Shown: positions 47,614 to 58,161 of the stretch, piece after piece | Layout: the number at the start of each line of letters is the position of its first letter | How positions within the stretch are numbered: the stretch's first letter is position 1 | Assembly: GCF_016909075.1 (NCBI RefSeq) | Contig: NZ_JAFBFC010000001.1 | Coordinates: 124,001 to 188,000, forward strand | Direction of reading: 5' to 3' | Source: Priestia iocasae | GTDB lineage: Bacteria; Bacillota; Bacilli; Bacillales; Bacillaceae_H | DNA: 64,000 nucleotides | The notes under the pieces: model-generated | Told to the model about the DNA's origin: nothing | The model's database searches: none | Seen by the model: only the letters and a program-made list of their open reading frames with translations | Made by a program: the position numbers and the translations under genes

Positions 47614-47651
47614 AAAAAAGCATTAGGGGAGTTTCCCTAATGCTTTTTTCT
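47614..47651. terminator. Bidirectional terminator between ysxC and ysxD
   Basis: AAAAAAGCATTAGGG / CCCTAATGCTTTTTT, a 15-bp perfect stem with a GAGTTT loop. Confidence 0.93.
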
Positions 47652-47728
47652 TATATAATAATGTTTTAAGAAAGAACAGAGAAAGCGTTCATAAAATATG
47701 TATCCATTACATGAAAATCTTACATAGT

Positions 47729-48214
47729 TTACTTTTTTTTGAAAAATAATAAGTATAAGCCAATAATTAGCAATGAAATAGGCCAGAAGTTCACCAAGTA
47801 AGCAACGTTATCTTCTACCATAGTTGTCCATTGCTTTATTCGTCCTGAAAACATCATTGTAAAAGCGGCAAGTAACAGTACAATCCCTTGTAATAATCCT
47901 GACTTTAAATGTCGTGAGCTAAGAAGAAAACTAATAGAGATCACAAAAGGTATCATGCCGGTATGAGCAGGCCAAAATGTTAAGACGTTGACAGCGATAA
48001 AATGGATACCAAGTGTCAAAAGAATATAACCTGCTAGCAACCCAGAGTGGTCTTGAGATGCACGTGCTTGAGCGAGCAGGGCTATCCCAATCAAAAGCAT
48101 AACCGTTGGCCACGTATGTAACTTGGATGCAATCTCGACATTTAGTTCAGCTAAAAGAAAAAAGAGTCCAAATCCTACTAACAATACACCAAAAAACATC
48201 GCTTGTTTCTTCAT
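47729..48214 (-). CDS. ysxD: LiaI/LiaF-like membrane protein (YsxD-like)
   Basis: A 161-residue membrane protein with about five or six hydrophobic segments and no catalytic motif. The N-terminal FGVLLVGFGLFFLLAELNV and C-terminal FWPISLLIIGLYLLF repeat the LiaF-type transmembrane unit. The position between ysxC and hemA matches B. subtilis ysxD, but there is no known function. AGGAGGTTACG precedes the start on the minus strand. Confidence 0.75.
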   Translation of the reverse strand: MKKQAMFFGVLLVGFGLFFLLAELNVEIASKLHTWPTVMLLIGIALLAQARASQDHSGLLAGYILLTLGIHFIAVNVLTFWPAHTGMIPFVISISFLLSSRHLKSGLLQGIVLLLAAFTMMFSGRIKQWTTMVEDNVAYLVNFWPISLLIIGLYLLFFKKK

Positions 48215-48405
48215 CGTAACCTCCTGATAGACAAAAACAGGAAACTTGCTGTGTAACTGCTTTTTTGATAACGTACTTAATGAATGATAGCTACTATTTA
48301 GTTGTTTAGCAAGTTATGTGCTAATGCTTATTTTTCATAGAATTAATCTTAACATAGGTTGTCAAATACTGTTCAAACTTTTTTTTTAGTCCTAGTAAGG
48401 AAACA

Positions 48406-48414
48406 TGTTATAAT
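48406..48414 (+). promoter_or_regulatory. Extended -10 promoter of hemA
   Basis: TGTTATAAT about 48 bp before hemA. No good -35 is seen. In B. subtilis the hemA promoter is PerR controlled, but the match to a PerR box here is poor. Confidence 0.5.
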
Positions 48415-48461
48415 AGATAAAGGGATTTGAGTAAATTTCGATTATAGGGGGTATGTAACAA

Positions 48462-49802
48462 GTGCATATTATAGCAGTCGGCTTAAATTATCGAACAGCC
48501 CCTGTTGAAATAAGAGAAAAGCTTAGCTTTAATGAACATGAGTTACCATCTGCTATGAAAGCTTTAAGTAATCAAAAAAGCATTCTAGAAAATGTCATTA
48601 TCTCAACGTGCAATCGTACGGAAATTTATGCCGTTGTTGATCAATTACACACAGGTCGTTACTACATTAAAGCATTTTTAGCAGAGTGGTTTCAATTAGA
48701 TAAAAATGATTTTTCACCATTTTTAAATATCTATGAAGATGATGGTGCAATGGAGCATTTATACCGTGTTTCATGCGGATTAGACTCAATGGTGTTAGGT
48801 GAAACACAGATTCTAGGACAAGTGCGTTCTAGCTTTTTGCTTGCTCAAGAACAAGAAACGGTTGGAACAGTCTTTAATCAATTATTTAAACAGGCTGTTA
48901 CCCTAGCAAAGCGTGCGCATCACGAGACAGAAATTGGCGCAAATGCCGTCTCTGTTAGCTATGCAGCAGTGGAGCTAGCTAAAAAGATTTTTGGAGACTT
49001 AACGTCAAAAAATATCTTAATTTTAGGCGCAGGTAAGATGGGAGAGCTAGCAGCAAAGAATTTATATGGTAGCGGAGCTAAAAAGGTAACCGTTATCAAT
49101 CGTACATTTGAAAAAGCTCAGCAGCTCGCAACTCGATTTTCAGGTGAAGCAAAGCAACTAGCAGAACTTCAATGTGCATTAATTGAAGCTGATATTTTGA
49201 TAAGTTCAACAGGCGCAAAAGATTTTGTTGTGACAAAGGATATGATGGTTCACGTAGAGCGTATGCGAAAAGGACGTCCATTGTTTATGGTAGACATCGC
49301 TGTACCCCGTGACCTTGATCCAGCGTTAGCAGAGTTAGATAGTGTGTTTTTATATGATATTGATGATTTAGAAGGAATTGTAGAAGCAAACCTTCAAGAA
49401 CGTAAAAGAGCAGCGGAACAAATTGAGATGATGGTAGAAGTAGAAATCGTTGAGTTTAAGCGGTGGATTAATACGTTAGGTGTGGTTCCTGTCATTTCAG
49501 CTCTTCGAGAAAAAGCACTTGCTATTCAAGCTGATACAATGAAAAGTATTGAACGTAAGCTTCCGAGCTTATCAGAACGTGAAAGAAAGGTTCTTAATAA
49601 GCATACGAAAAGCATTATTAACCAATTACTTCGCGATCCTATTTTGCATGTGAAGGAACTAGCAGGAGAACCGAATGCAGCAGAATCGCTAGATTTATTT
49701 ATGAAAATCTTTGATATTGAAGAAGCTGTGACAGCTAATCAAAGCCATCAACACGTTCAAGAGCAATCTAAATCAGCTTACAAAGTAGCTTATGAATCAT
49801 AA
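48462..49802 (+). CDS. hemA: Glutamyl-tRNA reductase
   Basis: Reduces glutamyl-tRNA to glutamate-1-semialdehyde, the first step of C5 heme synthesis. The catalytic cysteine lies in [10 protein letters not shown] (about residue 50). GETQILGQV and the NADPH motif [14 protein letters not shown] follow. It is 446 residues from GTG 48462 after ATAGGGGG. First gene of hemAXCDBL. Confidence 0.96.
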   Translation: MHIIAVGLNYRTAPVEIREKLSFNEHELPSAMKALSNQKSILENVIISTCNRTEIYAVVDQLHTGRYYIKAFLAEWFQLDKNDFSPFLNIYEDDGAMEHLYRVSCGLDSMVLGETQILGQVRSSFLLAQEQETVGTVFNQLFKQAVTLAKRAHHETEIGANAVSVSYAAVELAKKIFGDLTSKNILILGAGKMGELAAKNLYGSGAKKVTVINRTFEKAQQLATRFSGEAKQLAELQCALIEADILISSTGAKDFVVTKDMMVHVERMRKGRPLFMVDIAVPRDLDPALAELDSVFLYDIDDLEGIVEANLQERKRAAEQIEMMVEVEIVEFKRWINTLGVVPVISALREKALAIQADTMKSIERKLPSLSERERKVLNKHTKSIINQLLRDPILHVKELAGEPNAAESLDLFMKIFDIEEAVTANQSHQHVQEQSKSAYKVAYES

Positions 49803-49816
49803 GTGGGGACCTATTT

Positions 49817-50650
49817 ATGGTTGATATTCAGTTGACCAGAATTTATGAACTCATCGTTATTCTATACGCAGCTAGCGTATTACTATATTTCATTGATTTT
49901 GTCCAACATAACCGGAAAGCTAACAAAATAGCCTTCTGGTTACTTTCTATTGTGTGGACTTTACAAACGATTTTTTTAATTTTACGCATGTTTGAAACCG
50001 GAAGATTTCCGATTCTAACGATTTTTGAAGGTCTTTATTTTTATGCGTGGGTATTAATTACACTCTCTCTTGTCATTAACCGATTATTCCGTGTAGACTT
50101 TATGGTCTTTTTTACGAATGTACTTGGGTTTCTTATTATGGCGATTCATACATTTGCACCGATGCAATATCCAACGTCAGTTGAAGCGGAGCAAGTTGTA
50201 TCAGAGCTGTTAATTATTCACATTACAATGGCAATCCTATCTTATGGTGCTTTTTCTGTGTCATTCGTGTTTTCAGCTCTATACCTTGTTCAATACAATT
50301 TATTGAAAAAGAAGAAGTGGGGAAAACATCTATTACGAATTGAAGATTTAACAAAGCTCGATTACATGGCTTATGTTCTGATTGTAATGGGTATTCCTCT
50401 TTTATTGTTATCACTTATTCTAGGGTTAATCTGGGCTTATATTAAAGTGGTGAATTTCCACTGGTACGACACGAAGGTATTAGGCTCATTTTTTGTATTG
50501 ATTGCCTATAGTGCGTACTTGTATGTTCGCTTACGTAAAGGAATACAAGGAAAAGCCATTGCAACTTGGAATATTGGTTTATTTTTAATATTATTGATTA
50601 ACTTTTTCTTATTTGGAAGTTTATCAAACTTTCACTTTTGGGATTCGTAG
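49817..50650 (+). CDS. hemX: Cytochrome c assembly-type membrane protein HemX
   Basis: Integral membrane protein of the CcsA/CcmC family with about eight hydrophobic segments. In B. subtilis HemX lowers HemA levels and so tunes heme synthesis. [19 protein letters not shown] is the WG-like region of the family. It is 277 residues and begins 14 nt after hemA. Confidence 0.92.
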   Translation: MVDIQLTRIYELIVILYAASVLLYFIDFVQHNRKANKIAFWLLSIVWTLQTIFLILRMFETGRFPILTIFEGLYFYAWVLITLSLVINRLFRVDFMVFFTNVLGFLIMAIHTFAPMQYPTSVEAEQVVSELLIIHITMAILSYGAFSVSFVFSALYLVQYNLLKKKKWGKHLLRIEDLTKLDYMAYVLIVMGIPLLLLSLILGLIWAYIKVVNFHWYDTKVLGSFFVLIAYSAYLYVRLRKGIQGKAIATWNIGLFLILLINFFLFGSLSNFHFWDS

Positions 50651-50664
50651 TAGGAGGACACATC

Positions 50665-51597
50665 ATGCGGAAAATTATTGTCGGCTCTCGTCGAAGTAAG
50701 TTAGCTTTAACACAAACAAACTGGGTCATCGATCAATTAAAGAAACAAGGACTTCCTTACGAGTTTGAAGTGAAGGAAATTGTAACAAAAGGCGATCAAA
50801 TTTTAGATGTTACGCTCTCTAAAGTAGGTGGAAAAGGGCTGTTTGTAAAAGAAATTGAACAGGCGATGTTAAACAAAGAGATTGATATGGCTGTTCATAG
50901 CATGAAAGATATGCCGGCCGTTCTTCCAGAAGGTCTAACAATCGGTTGTATTCCAGATCGTGAAGACCACCGAGACGTCTTAATTTCAAAAACAGGACAA
51001 ACGTTTGAAGAGCTTCCAAGCGGTGCTGTCATTGGTACAAGTAGCTTGCGAAGAAGTGCACAGCTTTTAGCGAAGCGTTCTGATATTGAAATCAAATGGA
51101 TTCGTGGAAACATCGACACGCGTCTTGAAAAACTAAAGAACGAAGAGTATGATGCCATCATTTTAGCAGCAGCTGGACTTGCGCGTATGGGTTGGTCAAA
51201 AGATACGGTGACACAGTATTTGGATGCTGATCTTAGTGTACCAGCAGTTGGACAAGGGGCACTCGCGATTGAATGTCGAGAAGATGACGCAGATTTGTTG
51301 AGCCTTCTTCAAGGACTAAATGATGCGAAAACGAATGCAACTGTAACGGCTGAACGTGCATTTCTGCATAAAATGGAAGGCGGCTGTCAAGTACCAATTG
51401 CAGGTTATGGTCGCTTTGTGAATGAACAAGAAATAGAATTAACGGCATTAGTTGCATCTCCAGATGGACAAACCGTTTATAAAGAAAAGCTGACTGGTAA
51501 CAATCCGACTGACCTTGGATATAAAGCGGCTACAAGATTAACAGAACAAGGTGGAAAACAACTAATTGACCGTGTAAAAGAGGAGCTTGACAAGTGA
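50665..51597 (+). CDS. hemC: Porphobilinogen deaminase (hydroxymethylbilane synthase)
   Basis: Joins four porphobilinogens into hydroxymethylbilane. The N-terminus [17 protein letters not shown] and [12 protein letters not shown] are signature. The dipyrromethane-cofactor cysteine is in [13 protein letters not shown] chose ATG 50665 after TAGGAGGACAC, giving 310 residues. The stop overlaps the hemD start. Confidence 0.96.
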   Translation: MRKIIVGSRRSKLALTQTNWVIDQLKKQGLPYEFEVKEIVTKGDQILDVTLSKVGGKGLFVKEIEQAMLNKEIDMAVHSMKDMPAVLPEGLTIGCIPDREDHRDVLISKTGQTFEELPSGAVIGTSSLRRSAQLLAKRSDIEIKWIRGNIDTRLEKLKNEEYDAIILAAAGLARMGWSKDTVTQYLDADLSVPAVGQGALAIECREDDADLLSLLQGLNDAKTNATVTAERAFLHKMEGGCQVPIAGYGRFVNEQEIELTALVASPDGQTVYKEKLTGNNPTDLGYKAATRLTEQGGKQLIDRVKEELDK

Positions 51598-52394
51598 TGA
51601 GTCATCGTGCTCCTCTTTTTTTAAAAAACATTTTAATCACAAGGGCTTCTCGTCAAGCTCATTCATTTTCAAAGAGAATCGAAGACTTAGGTGGGACACC
51701 GGTTCATATTCCGTTGTTAACATTTACGCGTGCCAAAACGAATCGACGCCAAGTAAAAGAGGTTCTGCAAACATTACATACCTATGATTGGATTGTTTTT
51801 ACGAGTCAAAACGGCATTTCGTTTTTTATGGAGTGGCTAAAGGATTATCAGATAAAACAAGATGAATTGAACAAACTAAAAGTGGCGGTTGTAGGAGAAA
51901 AAACAGCCAAAGAATTAGAAAAGCATGGAGTCAAGGTAACGGTCATGCCTGAAAAGTTTGTGGCAGAAGCGTTACTAGATTCATTGCTTAGGGAAGTACA
52001 TAAAAATGAAAAGGTTTTACTTGTAAGAGGTAATTTGGCGCGTCCTGTTATAAGAGAAGGATTAATAAAAGAAGGCTATCACGTCACAGATTTGATTGTG
52101 TATGAGACGGTTCGAAGTGAAAGTAAGCAAGAAGAACTCGTTCAATTGTTAAAAGAAAGAAAAATTCATGCTGTTACATTTACTAGCTCATCGACGGTCG
52201 ATTCGTTTGTAGAAGCAATGAAAAACATACCAAATTGGTTAGAGCTATTAAATGACTGTCTCATTGTCTGTATTGGACCGATTACATCGACTACCGCTTC
52301 CGAATATGGGCTGAAGCATCATACTCCAAATGAATACACAGTAGATGGTATGATAGAGTTGTTAGTATCATGTTTTAGCCGTTCGGAGAATTAA
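51594..52394 (+). CDS. hemD: Uroporphyrinogen-III synthase
   Basis: Cyclises hydroxymethylbilane with inversion of ring D. Typical of this divergent family: [22 protein letters not shown] at the start, TSQNGISFF, and [12 protein letters not shown] in the second lobe. It is 266 residues from GTG 51594 (or ATG 51597), overlapping the hemC stop; GAGGAG inside hemC drives translation. Confidence 0.92.
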   Translation: MMSHRAPLFLKNILITRASRQAHSFSKRIEDLGGTPVHIPLLTFTRAKTNRRQVKEVLQTLHTYDWIVFTSQNGISFFMEWLKDYQIKQDELNKLKVAVVGEKTAKELEKHGVKVTVMPEKFVAEALLDSLLREVHKNEKVLLVRGNLARPVIREGLIKEGYHVTDLIVYETVRSESKQEELVQLLKERKIHAVTFTSSSTVDSFVEAMKNIPNWLELLNDCLIVCIGPITSTTASEYGLKHHTPNEYTVDGMIELLVSCFSRSEN

Positions 52395-52409
52395 AGGAGG
52401 AAAAAAGAA

Positions 52410-53390
52410 ATGAAACAATTAGAGTTTGCACGTCATCGTCGCCTGCGTAATTCAGAGAATATGCGTGCATTGGTCAGAGAAACACATTTACATGCAGATG
52501 ATTTTATTTATCCTATTTTTGTTGTAGAAGGAGAAAATAAACGTAACCCTGTTCAATCAATGCCTGGTGTGTATCAAGTATCTCTAGACTTATTAAACGA
52601 AGATATTCAAGAAGCGGTTGATTTAGGGATTAAATCTGTTATCGTGTTTGGCGTACCTGCTGAAAAGGACGAAGTAGGTTCTCAAGCGTATCATGATCAT
52701 GGAATTGTACAAGAAGCGATTCGCCAACTGAGTGAAGCATTCCCAGAGCTCGTCTTGATTGCTGATACATGCTTATGTCAATATACAGACCATGGTCATT
52801 GTGGAGTGATTGAAGAAGGTAAAATTTTAAATGATCCAACCCTCGATTTACTTGCTCGAACAGCTGTCAGTCAAGCAAAAGCAGGAGCGGATATCATCGC
52901 GCCGTCTAACATGATGGATGGGTTTGTTGCCGCTATCCGTGCAGGTCTAGATGAAGCAGGGTTTGAACATATTCCAATCATGTCCTATGCGGTAAAATAT
53001 TCGTCTGCTTTTTACGGACCGTTCCGTGATGCAGCGCACTCTTCACCGAAATTCGGAGATCGCAAAACGTATCAAATGGATCCTGCTAATCGTTTAGAAG
53101 CATTACGTGAAGCAGAGTCTGACGTCATGGAAGGAGCAGATTTTCTCATTGTCAAACCAGCTCTTTCTTATTTAGATATTATCCGTGATGTGAAGAATAA
53201 TTTTAATGTACCGGTAGTGGCTTACAATGTAAGTGGAGAATATTCAATGATTAAAGCAGCTGCACAAAACGGATGGATTAATGAGAAAGAAATTGTTCTT
53301 GAAAAGTTAACAAGCATGAAGCGTGCAGGTGTAGACTTGATTATTACCTACCATGCAAAAGATGCAGCACGCTGGTTAGCAGACAAGTAA
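52410..53390 (+). CDS. hemB: Delta-aminolevulinic acid dehydratase
   Basis: Condenses two 5-aminolevulinates into porphobilinogen. The zinc-site cysteines are in [15 protein letters not shown]. Schiff-base lysines lie in [17 protein letters not shown] and [12 protein letters not shown]. It is 326 residues with AAAGGAGGAAAAA before the ATG. Confidence 0.96.
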   Translation: MKQLEFARHRRLRNSENMRALVRETHLHADDFIYPIFVVEGENKRNPVQSMPGVYQVSLDLLNEDIQEAVDLGIKSVIVFGVPAEKDEVGSQAYHDHGIVQEAIRQLSEAFPELVLIADTCLCQYTDHGHCGVIEEGKILNDPTLDLLARTAVSQAKAGADIIAPSNMMDGFVAAIRAGLDEAGFEHIPIMSYAVKYSSAFYGPFRDAAHSSPKFGDRKTYQMDPANRLEALREAESDVMEGADFLIVKPALSYLDIIRDVKNNFNVPVVAYNVSGEYSMIKAAAQNGWINEKEIVLEKLTSMKRAGVDLIITYHAKDAARWLADK

Positions 53391-53409
53391 TAAAGGAGTG
53401 TTCATAGAT

Positions 53410-54699
53410 ATGCGAAGCTACGAAAAGTCAAAAGCAGCATTTTTAGAAGCGAAACAACTAATGCCTGGTGGAGTAAACAGTCCAGTCCGCGCATTTAAGT
53501 CTGTTCATATGGATCCAATCTTTATGTCGCATGGAAAAGGCTCGAAAATCTACGACATCGATGGAAATGAATACATTGATTATGTTTTATCATGGGGTCC
53601 ACTTATTCATGGACATGCAAACGATCGTGTCGTTGAGGCCATTAAAAAAGTAACGGAATTAGGGACAAGCTTTGGAGCGCCAACATTAATTGAAAATGAA
53701 TTAGCGAAACTCGTTATTGAACGAGTACCATCAATCGAAGTGGTTCGTATGGTAAGTTCAGGTACGGAAGCAACAATGAGTGCCTTGCGTCTTGCACGTG
53801 GCTATACGGGGCGAAACAAAATTTTAAAATTTGAAGGGTGCTATCATGGACATGGTGATTCATTACTAATTAAAGCAGGCTCTGGAGTGGCTACGCTAGG
53901 ATTGCCAGATAGCCCTGGTGTGCCTGAAGGAATTGCTCAAAATACCATTACTGTGCCTTATAATGATTTAGAAAGTGTTCGTTACGCATTTGAGCAATTT
54001 GGCGAGGACATTGCAGGAGTCATTGTTGAGCCAGTTGCAGGAAATATGGGAGTGGTTCCACCACAGGATGGCTTCTTAGAAGGACTTCGTGAAATGACAA
54101 CTCAGTATGGCACGGTTCTTATTTTTGATGAAGTCATGACTGGTTTCCGCGTTGATTATAATTGTGCACAAGGTTATTTTAATGTGACGCCAGATTTAAC
54201 GTGTCTTGGAAAGGTTATCGGCGGTGGTCTACCAGTTGGTGCTTATGGTGGTAAAGCTGAGATTATGGCACAAATAGCTCCAAGTGGACCTATTTATCAA
54301 GCGGGTACTCTTTCAGGAAACCCACTTGCCATGACGGCTGGTTATGAAACATTATCTCAATTAACGCCACAATCTTATGAAGAGTTTGCTCGAAAAGCAG
54401 ATCGTTTGCAAGAAGGTCTATATGCAGCTGCAATGAAATATGATATTCCACATACAATTAATCGAGCTGGCTCAATGATTGGATTCTTCTTCACGGATGA
54501 ACAAGTTATTAATTATGAAAAAGCAAAAACATCTAACCTAGACTATTTCTCTGCGTTCTATCGTGAAATGGCTAATCAAGGAGTGTTTTTACCACCATCT
54601 CAATTTGAAGGTCTATTTCTATCGACAGCGCATAGTGACAAAGATATTGAACAAACAATTGAAGCAGCAGAAAAAGCATTTGCTTCATTGCGCAAATAA
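53410..54699 (+). CDS. hemL: Glutamate-1-semialdehyde 2,1-aminomutase
   Basis: PLP enzyme making 5-aminolevulinate. The PLP lysine is in [17 protein letters not shown], with EPVAGNMGV and FDEVMTGFR upstream. It is 429 residues from ATG 53410, which gives [11 protein letters not shown] as in B. subtilis HemL; the frame is open from 53398. AAAGGAG is 11 nt upstream. Last gene of the heme operon. Confidence 0.96.
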   Translation: MRSYEKSKAAFLEAKQLMPGGVNSPVRAFKSVHMDPIFMSHGKGSKIYDIDGNEYIDYVLSWGPLIHGHANDRVVEAIKKVTELGTSFGAPTLIENELAKLVIERVPSIEVVRMVSSGTEATMSALRLARGYTGRNKILKFEGCYHGHGDSLLIKAGSGVATLGLPDSPGVPEGIAQNTITVPYNDLESVRYAFEQFGEDIAGVIVEPVAGNMGVVPPQDGFLEGLREMTTQYGTVLIFDEVMTGFRVDYNCAQGYFNVTPDLTCLGKVIGGGLPVGAYGGKAEIMAQIAPSGPIYQAGTLSGNPLAMTAGYETLSQLTPQSYEEFARKADRLQEGLYAAAMKYDIPHTINRAGSMIGFFFTDEQVINYEKAKTSNLDYFSAFYREMANQGVFLPPSQFEGLFLSTAHSDKDIEQTIEAAEKAFASLRK

Positions 54700-54701
54700 A
54701 G

Positions 54702-54737
54702 AAAAAAGCTCGTACCAATTAGGTGCGAGCTTTTTTA
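54702..54737 (+). terminator. Terminator of hemAXCDBL
   Basis: AAAAAAGCTCGTACC / GGTGCGAGCTTTTTT with an AATTA loop. Confidence 0.92.
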
Positions 54738-54829
54738 TGTAAATGTTAAATAAGCAGAATGAGATGTTGAGTGCTAGCATAGACATTTAGAGATATGTAA
54801 ACAGCTTAAGGTGAGTTTGTATGTGACAG

Positions 54830-54858
54830 TCATATTCTAATGAATTGATTCATACATC
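54830..54858 (+). promoter_or_regulatory. Sigma-E-type promoter of spoVID
   Basis: TCATATT at 54830-54836 fits the -35 KMATATT, a 14-bp spacer follows, and CATACATC at 54851-54858 is close to the -10 CATACANT. B. subtilis spoVID is sigma-E dependent. A palindrome ATGACG-TT-CGTCAT at 54863-54876 covers the start region. Confidence 0.65.
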
Positions 54859-54908
54859 TTTAATGACGTTCGTCATATTAGTAAGTGTGTTGAAAGGGGG
54901 AGAATCTA

Positions 54909-56096
54909 TTGTCGCAGGATAATTTATCGTGTCTGCGTTTTTCAGTAGAAGAATCAGTATGGTTTCAAAAAGGACAGGAAGTCTCACAGCTTTTATCAAT
55001 CTCCTTAGAGCCAGCAGTTTCAATTGAAGAATATGACCAATACGTCTCCATCCGTGGAGCGTTAACATTAACGGGTGAATATGAAACATCTGAAAATGAA
55101 GATGAAGAACAATCTTTACGCGAATATATAAGTGGCAAACAAGTGCAATATGTACAAGAGCGAGAAGATGGATTAGCTAATTTGTCACATCAGTTTCCGG
55201 TTGATATTACAATCCCTAAAAATCGGATTGAGAGCATTGAAAATGTATTCGTTTCAATTGAATCATTTGATTATGAAATTCCTTCGCCTAATTGTTTACA
55301 GCTAATGGCTGACTTGTCAATTACAGGCTTATATGGTGAGCAACAAAGCACAGTAAGAGATGAAGAAGAAGAGAGTGAAAAAGCAGCATTTGACGAATCA
55401 GTCTACGAAGAAATTGAAGAAATTGAAGAGACTGAAGAGATTGAAGCAATAGATGAAGTAGAAATTCGAGTTCAAGTTGAAGAGCCAGAAGAAGAGCAAA
55501 CCTATGAATTAGAACCTTTGTATCGTAATGCACCAACGTTAGAAGTAGAAGATGAAGTGGAGCAAGAAGAAGAGAACCAAGAGTATTTTTCATCTTTCTT
55601 TGGAGGTCAATCTCGTAAGGAACCGACTATTCAAAAGGAAGAAGACTTATATGAATCTTTTGAAGTAGAAGTAAAGAAAGAGAAGGCAGAAGAAGATGGA
55701 AATAAAGTAGTAGCGTTTGAAGCGAGAAACCAATCAGTTGCTCCTTCTTGGACTGAAACAGAGTTAGATGAAGAGTACGCAGAAGAAGCGAATGAAACGT
55801 ATAGTGAAGAGCCGAGTGCCCGTGAAAATGAAATGATCATTGAAATCCGTAAAGATGAAACGGACAATCAAAGTGGCCGCAATGAAAATGCATTGTATTT
55901 AACAAAATTATTTGCAAAAGAAGAAGAAGGATTGTCAAGATGGAAAATGTGTATTGTTCAAGCAGGAGACTCCATCGATCAAATCGCTAATCGTTATAAC
56001 ATTAGTGCTCAATCTATTATGCGTGTGAATCACCTAGAAAGTGAACAAGATATTACGGAAGGACAAATTTTGAACATTCCAATTGGATCAAAATAA
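54909..56096 (+). CDS. spoVID: Spore coat assembly protein SpoVID
   Basis: Mother-cell protein needed for the coat to encase the forespore, binding SpoIVA and SafA. The N-terminal beta-rich domain (about 1-145) is conserved (SCLRFSVEESVWFQKGQEV). The middle (about 150-320) is low-complexity and glutamate-rich. The C-terminal LysM (about 345-392) has VQAGDSIDQIANRYNIS. It is 395 residues, much shorter than the B. subtilis 575, mainly through the acidic middle. It starts at TTG 54909 after AAAGGGGGAG. Confidence 0.9.
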   Translation: MSQDNLSCLRFSVEESVWFQKGQEVSQLLSISLEPAVSIEEYDQYVSIRGALTLTGEYETSENEDEEQSLREYISGKQVQYVQEREDGLANLSHQFPVDITIPKNRIESIENVFVSIESFDYEIPSPNCLQLMADLSITGLYGEQQSTVRDEEEESEKAAFDESVYEEIEEIEETEEIEAIDEVEIRVQVEEPEEEQTYELEPLYRNAPTLEVEDEVEQEEENQEYFSSFFGGQSRKEPTIQKEEDLYESFEVEVKKEKAEEDGNKVVAFEARNQSVAPSWTETELDEEYAEEANETYSEEPSARENEMIIEIRKDETDNQSGRNENALYLTKLFAKEEEGLSRWKMCIVQAGDSIDQIANRYNISAQSIMRVNHLESEQDITEGQILNIPIGSK

Positions 56097-56229
56097 GCAG
56101 AATTTCCAGGAAGTGAATCATTTTTTCCTTCATGGAGACAGGGTAATGGACGATGAAAACAGTTTGAGAACATGTCTTTTCTCAGCTGTTTTCTTTATTT
56201 CTTATTATGAAAAGAAAGCGAGGCCCTTT

Positions 56230-57273
56230 ATGAATAATGATCAGCTAACTTATGGGCCACTATTGCAACAATACCGCTTGGAGTTAGATTTTATTGAAGA
56301 TTATGGGAAGGTAAAAAAGGTCTATACAAGTCAAGGTGTATTTGCTCTGAAGCGTGTGGATGATCAAAGTTTAAGTAGCAATCATTTTATCCAAAAAGTA
56401 CAACACCTTCATCAAAAAGGATTCATGAAGTTTGTCCCAATTTATCAAACAACAGAAGGTGCCTTCATGGTTCCTTATCGCAATGCTTCTTATTACCTGA
56501 TGCCTTGGTTACCGGATCATCCAACTGAAGAGCGAGACATTCGCTATCATAAGCTTTTTCAAGAGCTAGCTCAACTACATGCTTTATCTGCTTATGAAGT
56601 CGATGTAGTGGAAGAAGACATTGAGAAGCATTATGAAGCATTGAAAAAAACATGGGAAGATCGACAAGCGGAGTTAGAACAATATGTGGTTGAAAGTGAA
56701 AAGAAAATATACATGTCTCCATTTGAATTGTACTTTTGTACATTTTATTATGAAACGACAAGAGCATTAGAGTATGCACAAGAAAAGCTAAAGCAATGGT
56801 ATGACTATACAAAGGAAAAGGAGAAAATTCGTCTGACGACTGTGCATGGAAAGTTATCTTCCAAGCACTTTGTGTATGATGAGAAAGGAAATGGTTATTT
56901 TATTAATTTTGAACATGCAAGAGACGCGTCACCCATCTATGATTTAGTCTCATTTTATTTTCGTTCTCTTAAGACATATCCGATGACGACATTAGATAGC
57001 TATGAGTGGTATGCAACGTATGAGCAGCATTTTTCATTAAGAGAAGAAGAACGACTGTTATTGCATATGTATCTAGCGTTTCCTGAGCCTGTGTATCAAG
57101 CGGTTGTTCAGTATAAACATAATCGACAAGCTAAAAGTGAATTAGAGCATACAAAATCATTATTAACGTCATTTTGGCTCTCGAAAAATCTTGAACAATT
57201 AAACTTAAAAATTGATGCTGTTGATCAGCAACGAAAACAAGCTGCAGAAGCTGCAGCTCAATCTCAAACATGA
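56230..57273 (+). CDS. ysxE: Spore coat CotS/YsxE-family kinase-like protein
   Basis: Coat-associated protein of the CotS family with an aminoglycoside-phosphotransferase-like fold. VYTSQGVFALKRVDD resembles the ATP-lysine strand; VHGKLSSKHFVYDEKGNGYFINFEHARDASPIYDL resembles the catalytic and DFE-type segments, but the usual HGDLHxxN is altered to HGKLSSKH, so activity is doubtful. I chose ATG 56230 after AAAGCGAGG, giving 347 residues; the frame is open from 56083 inside spoVID. Same locus as ysxE in B. subtilis. Confidence 0.82.
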   Translation: MNNDQLTYGPLLQQYRLELDFIEDYGKVKKVYTSQGVFALKRVDDQSLSSNHFIQKVQHLHQKGFMKFVPIYQTTEGAFMVPYRNASYYLMPWLPDHPTEERDIRYHKLFQELAQLHALSAYEVDVVEEDIEKHYEALKKTWEDRQAELEQYVVESEKKIYMSPFELYFCTFYYETTRALEYAQEKLKQWYDYTKEKEKIRLTTVHGKLSSKHFVYDEKGNGYFINFEHARDASPIYDLVSFYFRSLKTYPMTTLDSYEWYATYEQHFSLREEERLLLHMYLAFPEPVYQAVVQYKHNRQAKSELEHTKSLLTSFWLSKNLEQLNLKIDAVDQQRKQAAEAAAQSQT

Positions 57274-57292
57274 TAACCTATCATGTTTTTCT
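57265..57292. terminator. Terminator after ysxE
   Basis: AAACATGAT / ATCATGTTT overlapping the stop, then TTCTTTTC. It also faces the convergent small gene. Confidence 0.7.
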
Positions 57293-57305
57293 TTTCGTTA
57301 GGAAA

Positions 57306-57503
57306 TTAAAACCATTCCATATAAATGGAAACGGCAAATAGTGCTAATATAGCGAGTAAAAATACATCAAACGTTGTTGGAAAAAAGAGTGTTCGAATAC
57401 CTTGAAAAATGGTAAGAGGAATAATAAATTGAGCACAAACCGCTCCTGCATTTTTTAGCCAACGCTGTACTTGATAGGAATTAACATTAAATCTTCGTTT
57501 CAT
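57306..57503 (-). CDS. Small membrane protein (65 aa)
   Basis: I do not recognise a family. The product is 65 residues, with a basic N-terminus (MKRRFNVNSYQVQRWLKN) and two hydrophobic segments (about 18-36 and 43-62). GGAAGGGGAACGAAC precedes the ATG on the minus strand, which argues for a real gene. It is convergent with ysxE, and the region upstream is non-coding. Confidence 0.6.
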   Translation of the reverse strand: MKRRFNVNSYQVQRWLKNAGAVCAQFIIPLTIFQGIRTLFFPTTFDVFLLAILALFAVSIYMEWF

Positions 57504-57801
57504 GTTCGTTCCCCTTCCTTATTATCCTTCATGTCAGAACGATGCTACTTAACAAAGCCTTCCTAAGAAATCAATCATCTATATGGATTCGTGTTGTTTC
57601 TTTTATTCTATGAGTGAATTAGGCAAATCGTTCACTTATTCAACAATTTAGAATGAAAGACATGCGTTCAGAAAAGAAATGGCGACGACTATTGTAGGAG
57701 AATGTTTAGTTTACATGTACAAAGTATGAGAGGATGAAAAGGTAGGTAACAATCTTTTTTACATGGATTTGAATAGAGAAATAAAAAAATGGATAAGATT
57801 A
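57504..57801. other. Gene-free interval before valS promoter
   Basis: AT-rich, no gene or strong structure seen; presumably carries the promoter of the 65-aa minus-strand gene. Confidence 0.45.
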
Positions 57802-57829
57802 TTGACGATTCGCTTATTTTTTATATACT
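57802..57829 (+). promoter_or_regulatory. Sigma-A promoter of valS
   Basis: TTGACG at 57802-57807, a 16-bp spacer, TATACT at 57824-57829, just before the T-box leader. Confidence 0.7.
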
Positions 57830-57861
57830 ATAATGAGAAGACAAATGAGTACATATTGATA

Positions 57862-58129
57862 AATACATGGATTGGGAAGAGTACAGGTTTTCTACACCTT
57901 TCAGAGAGAGAAATCAATTGCTGGGAGATTTCTTAGGAATGTAGGCTTGGAATGTCGCCCATGAGTAGCTTTTTTGAACGTGTGATGTTCACATTAGTAG
58001 AGAAGGTCGGCATGAAAGCCGTTATGGAACTGAGAGCATAGGTTTTTTTGTGATAGGAAAAAATCTATGAAAAAAGGTGGTACCGCGAAACTCACTCCTT
58101 TCGTCCTTTTGATGAAAGGAGTTTTTTGT
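57862..58129 (+). promoter_or_regulatory. T-box riboswitch, valine type, upstream of valS
   Basis: T-box core GGTGGTACCGCG at 58076-58087. The specifier GAAT-GTC-GCC has GTC (Val) at 57954-57956. The terminator stem ACTCCTTTC / GAAAGGAGT with TTTTTT ends near 58127. Uncharged tRNA-Val would allow readthrough. Confidence 0.93.
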
Positions 58130-58161
58130 GTTTATAAATTTACAATATTTGGAGGTAAATC

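Noticed and set aside
48409-48423. PerR box at hemA
   Set aside because: Only about 10 of 14 fixed positions agree, mostly from the -10 sequence itself.
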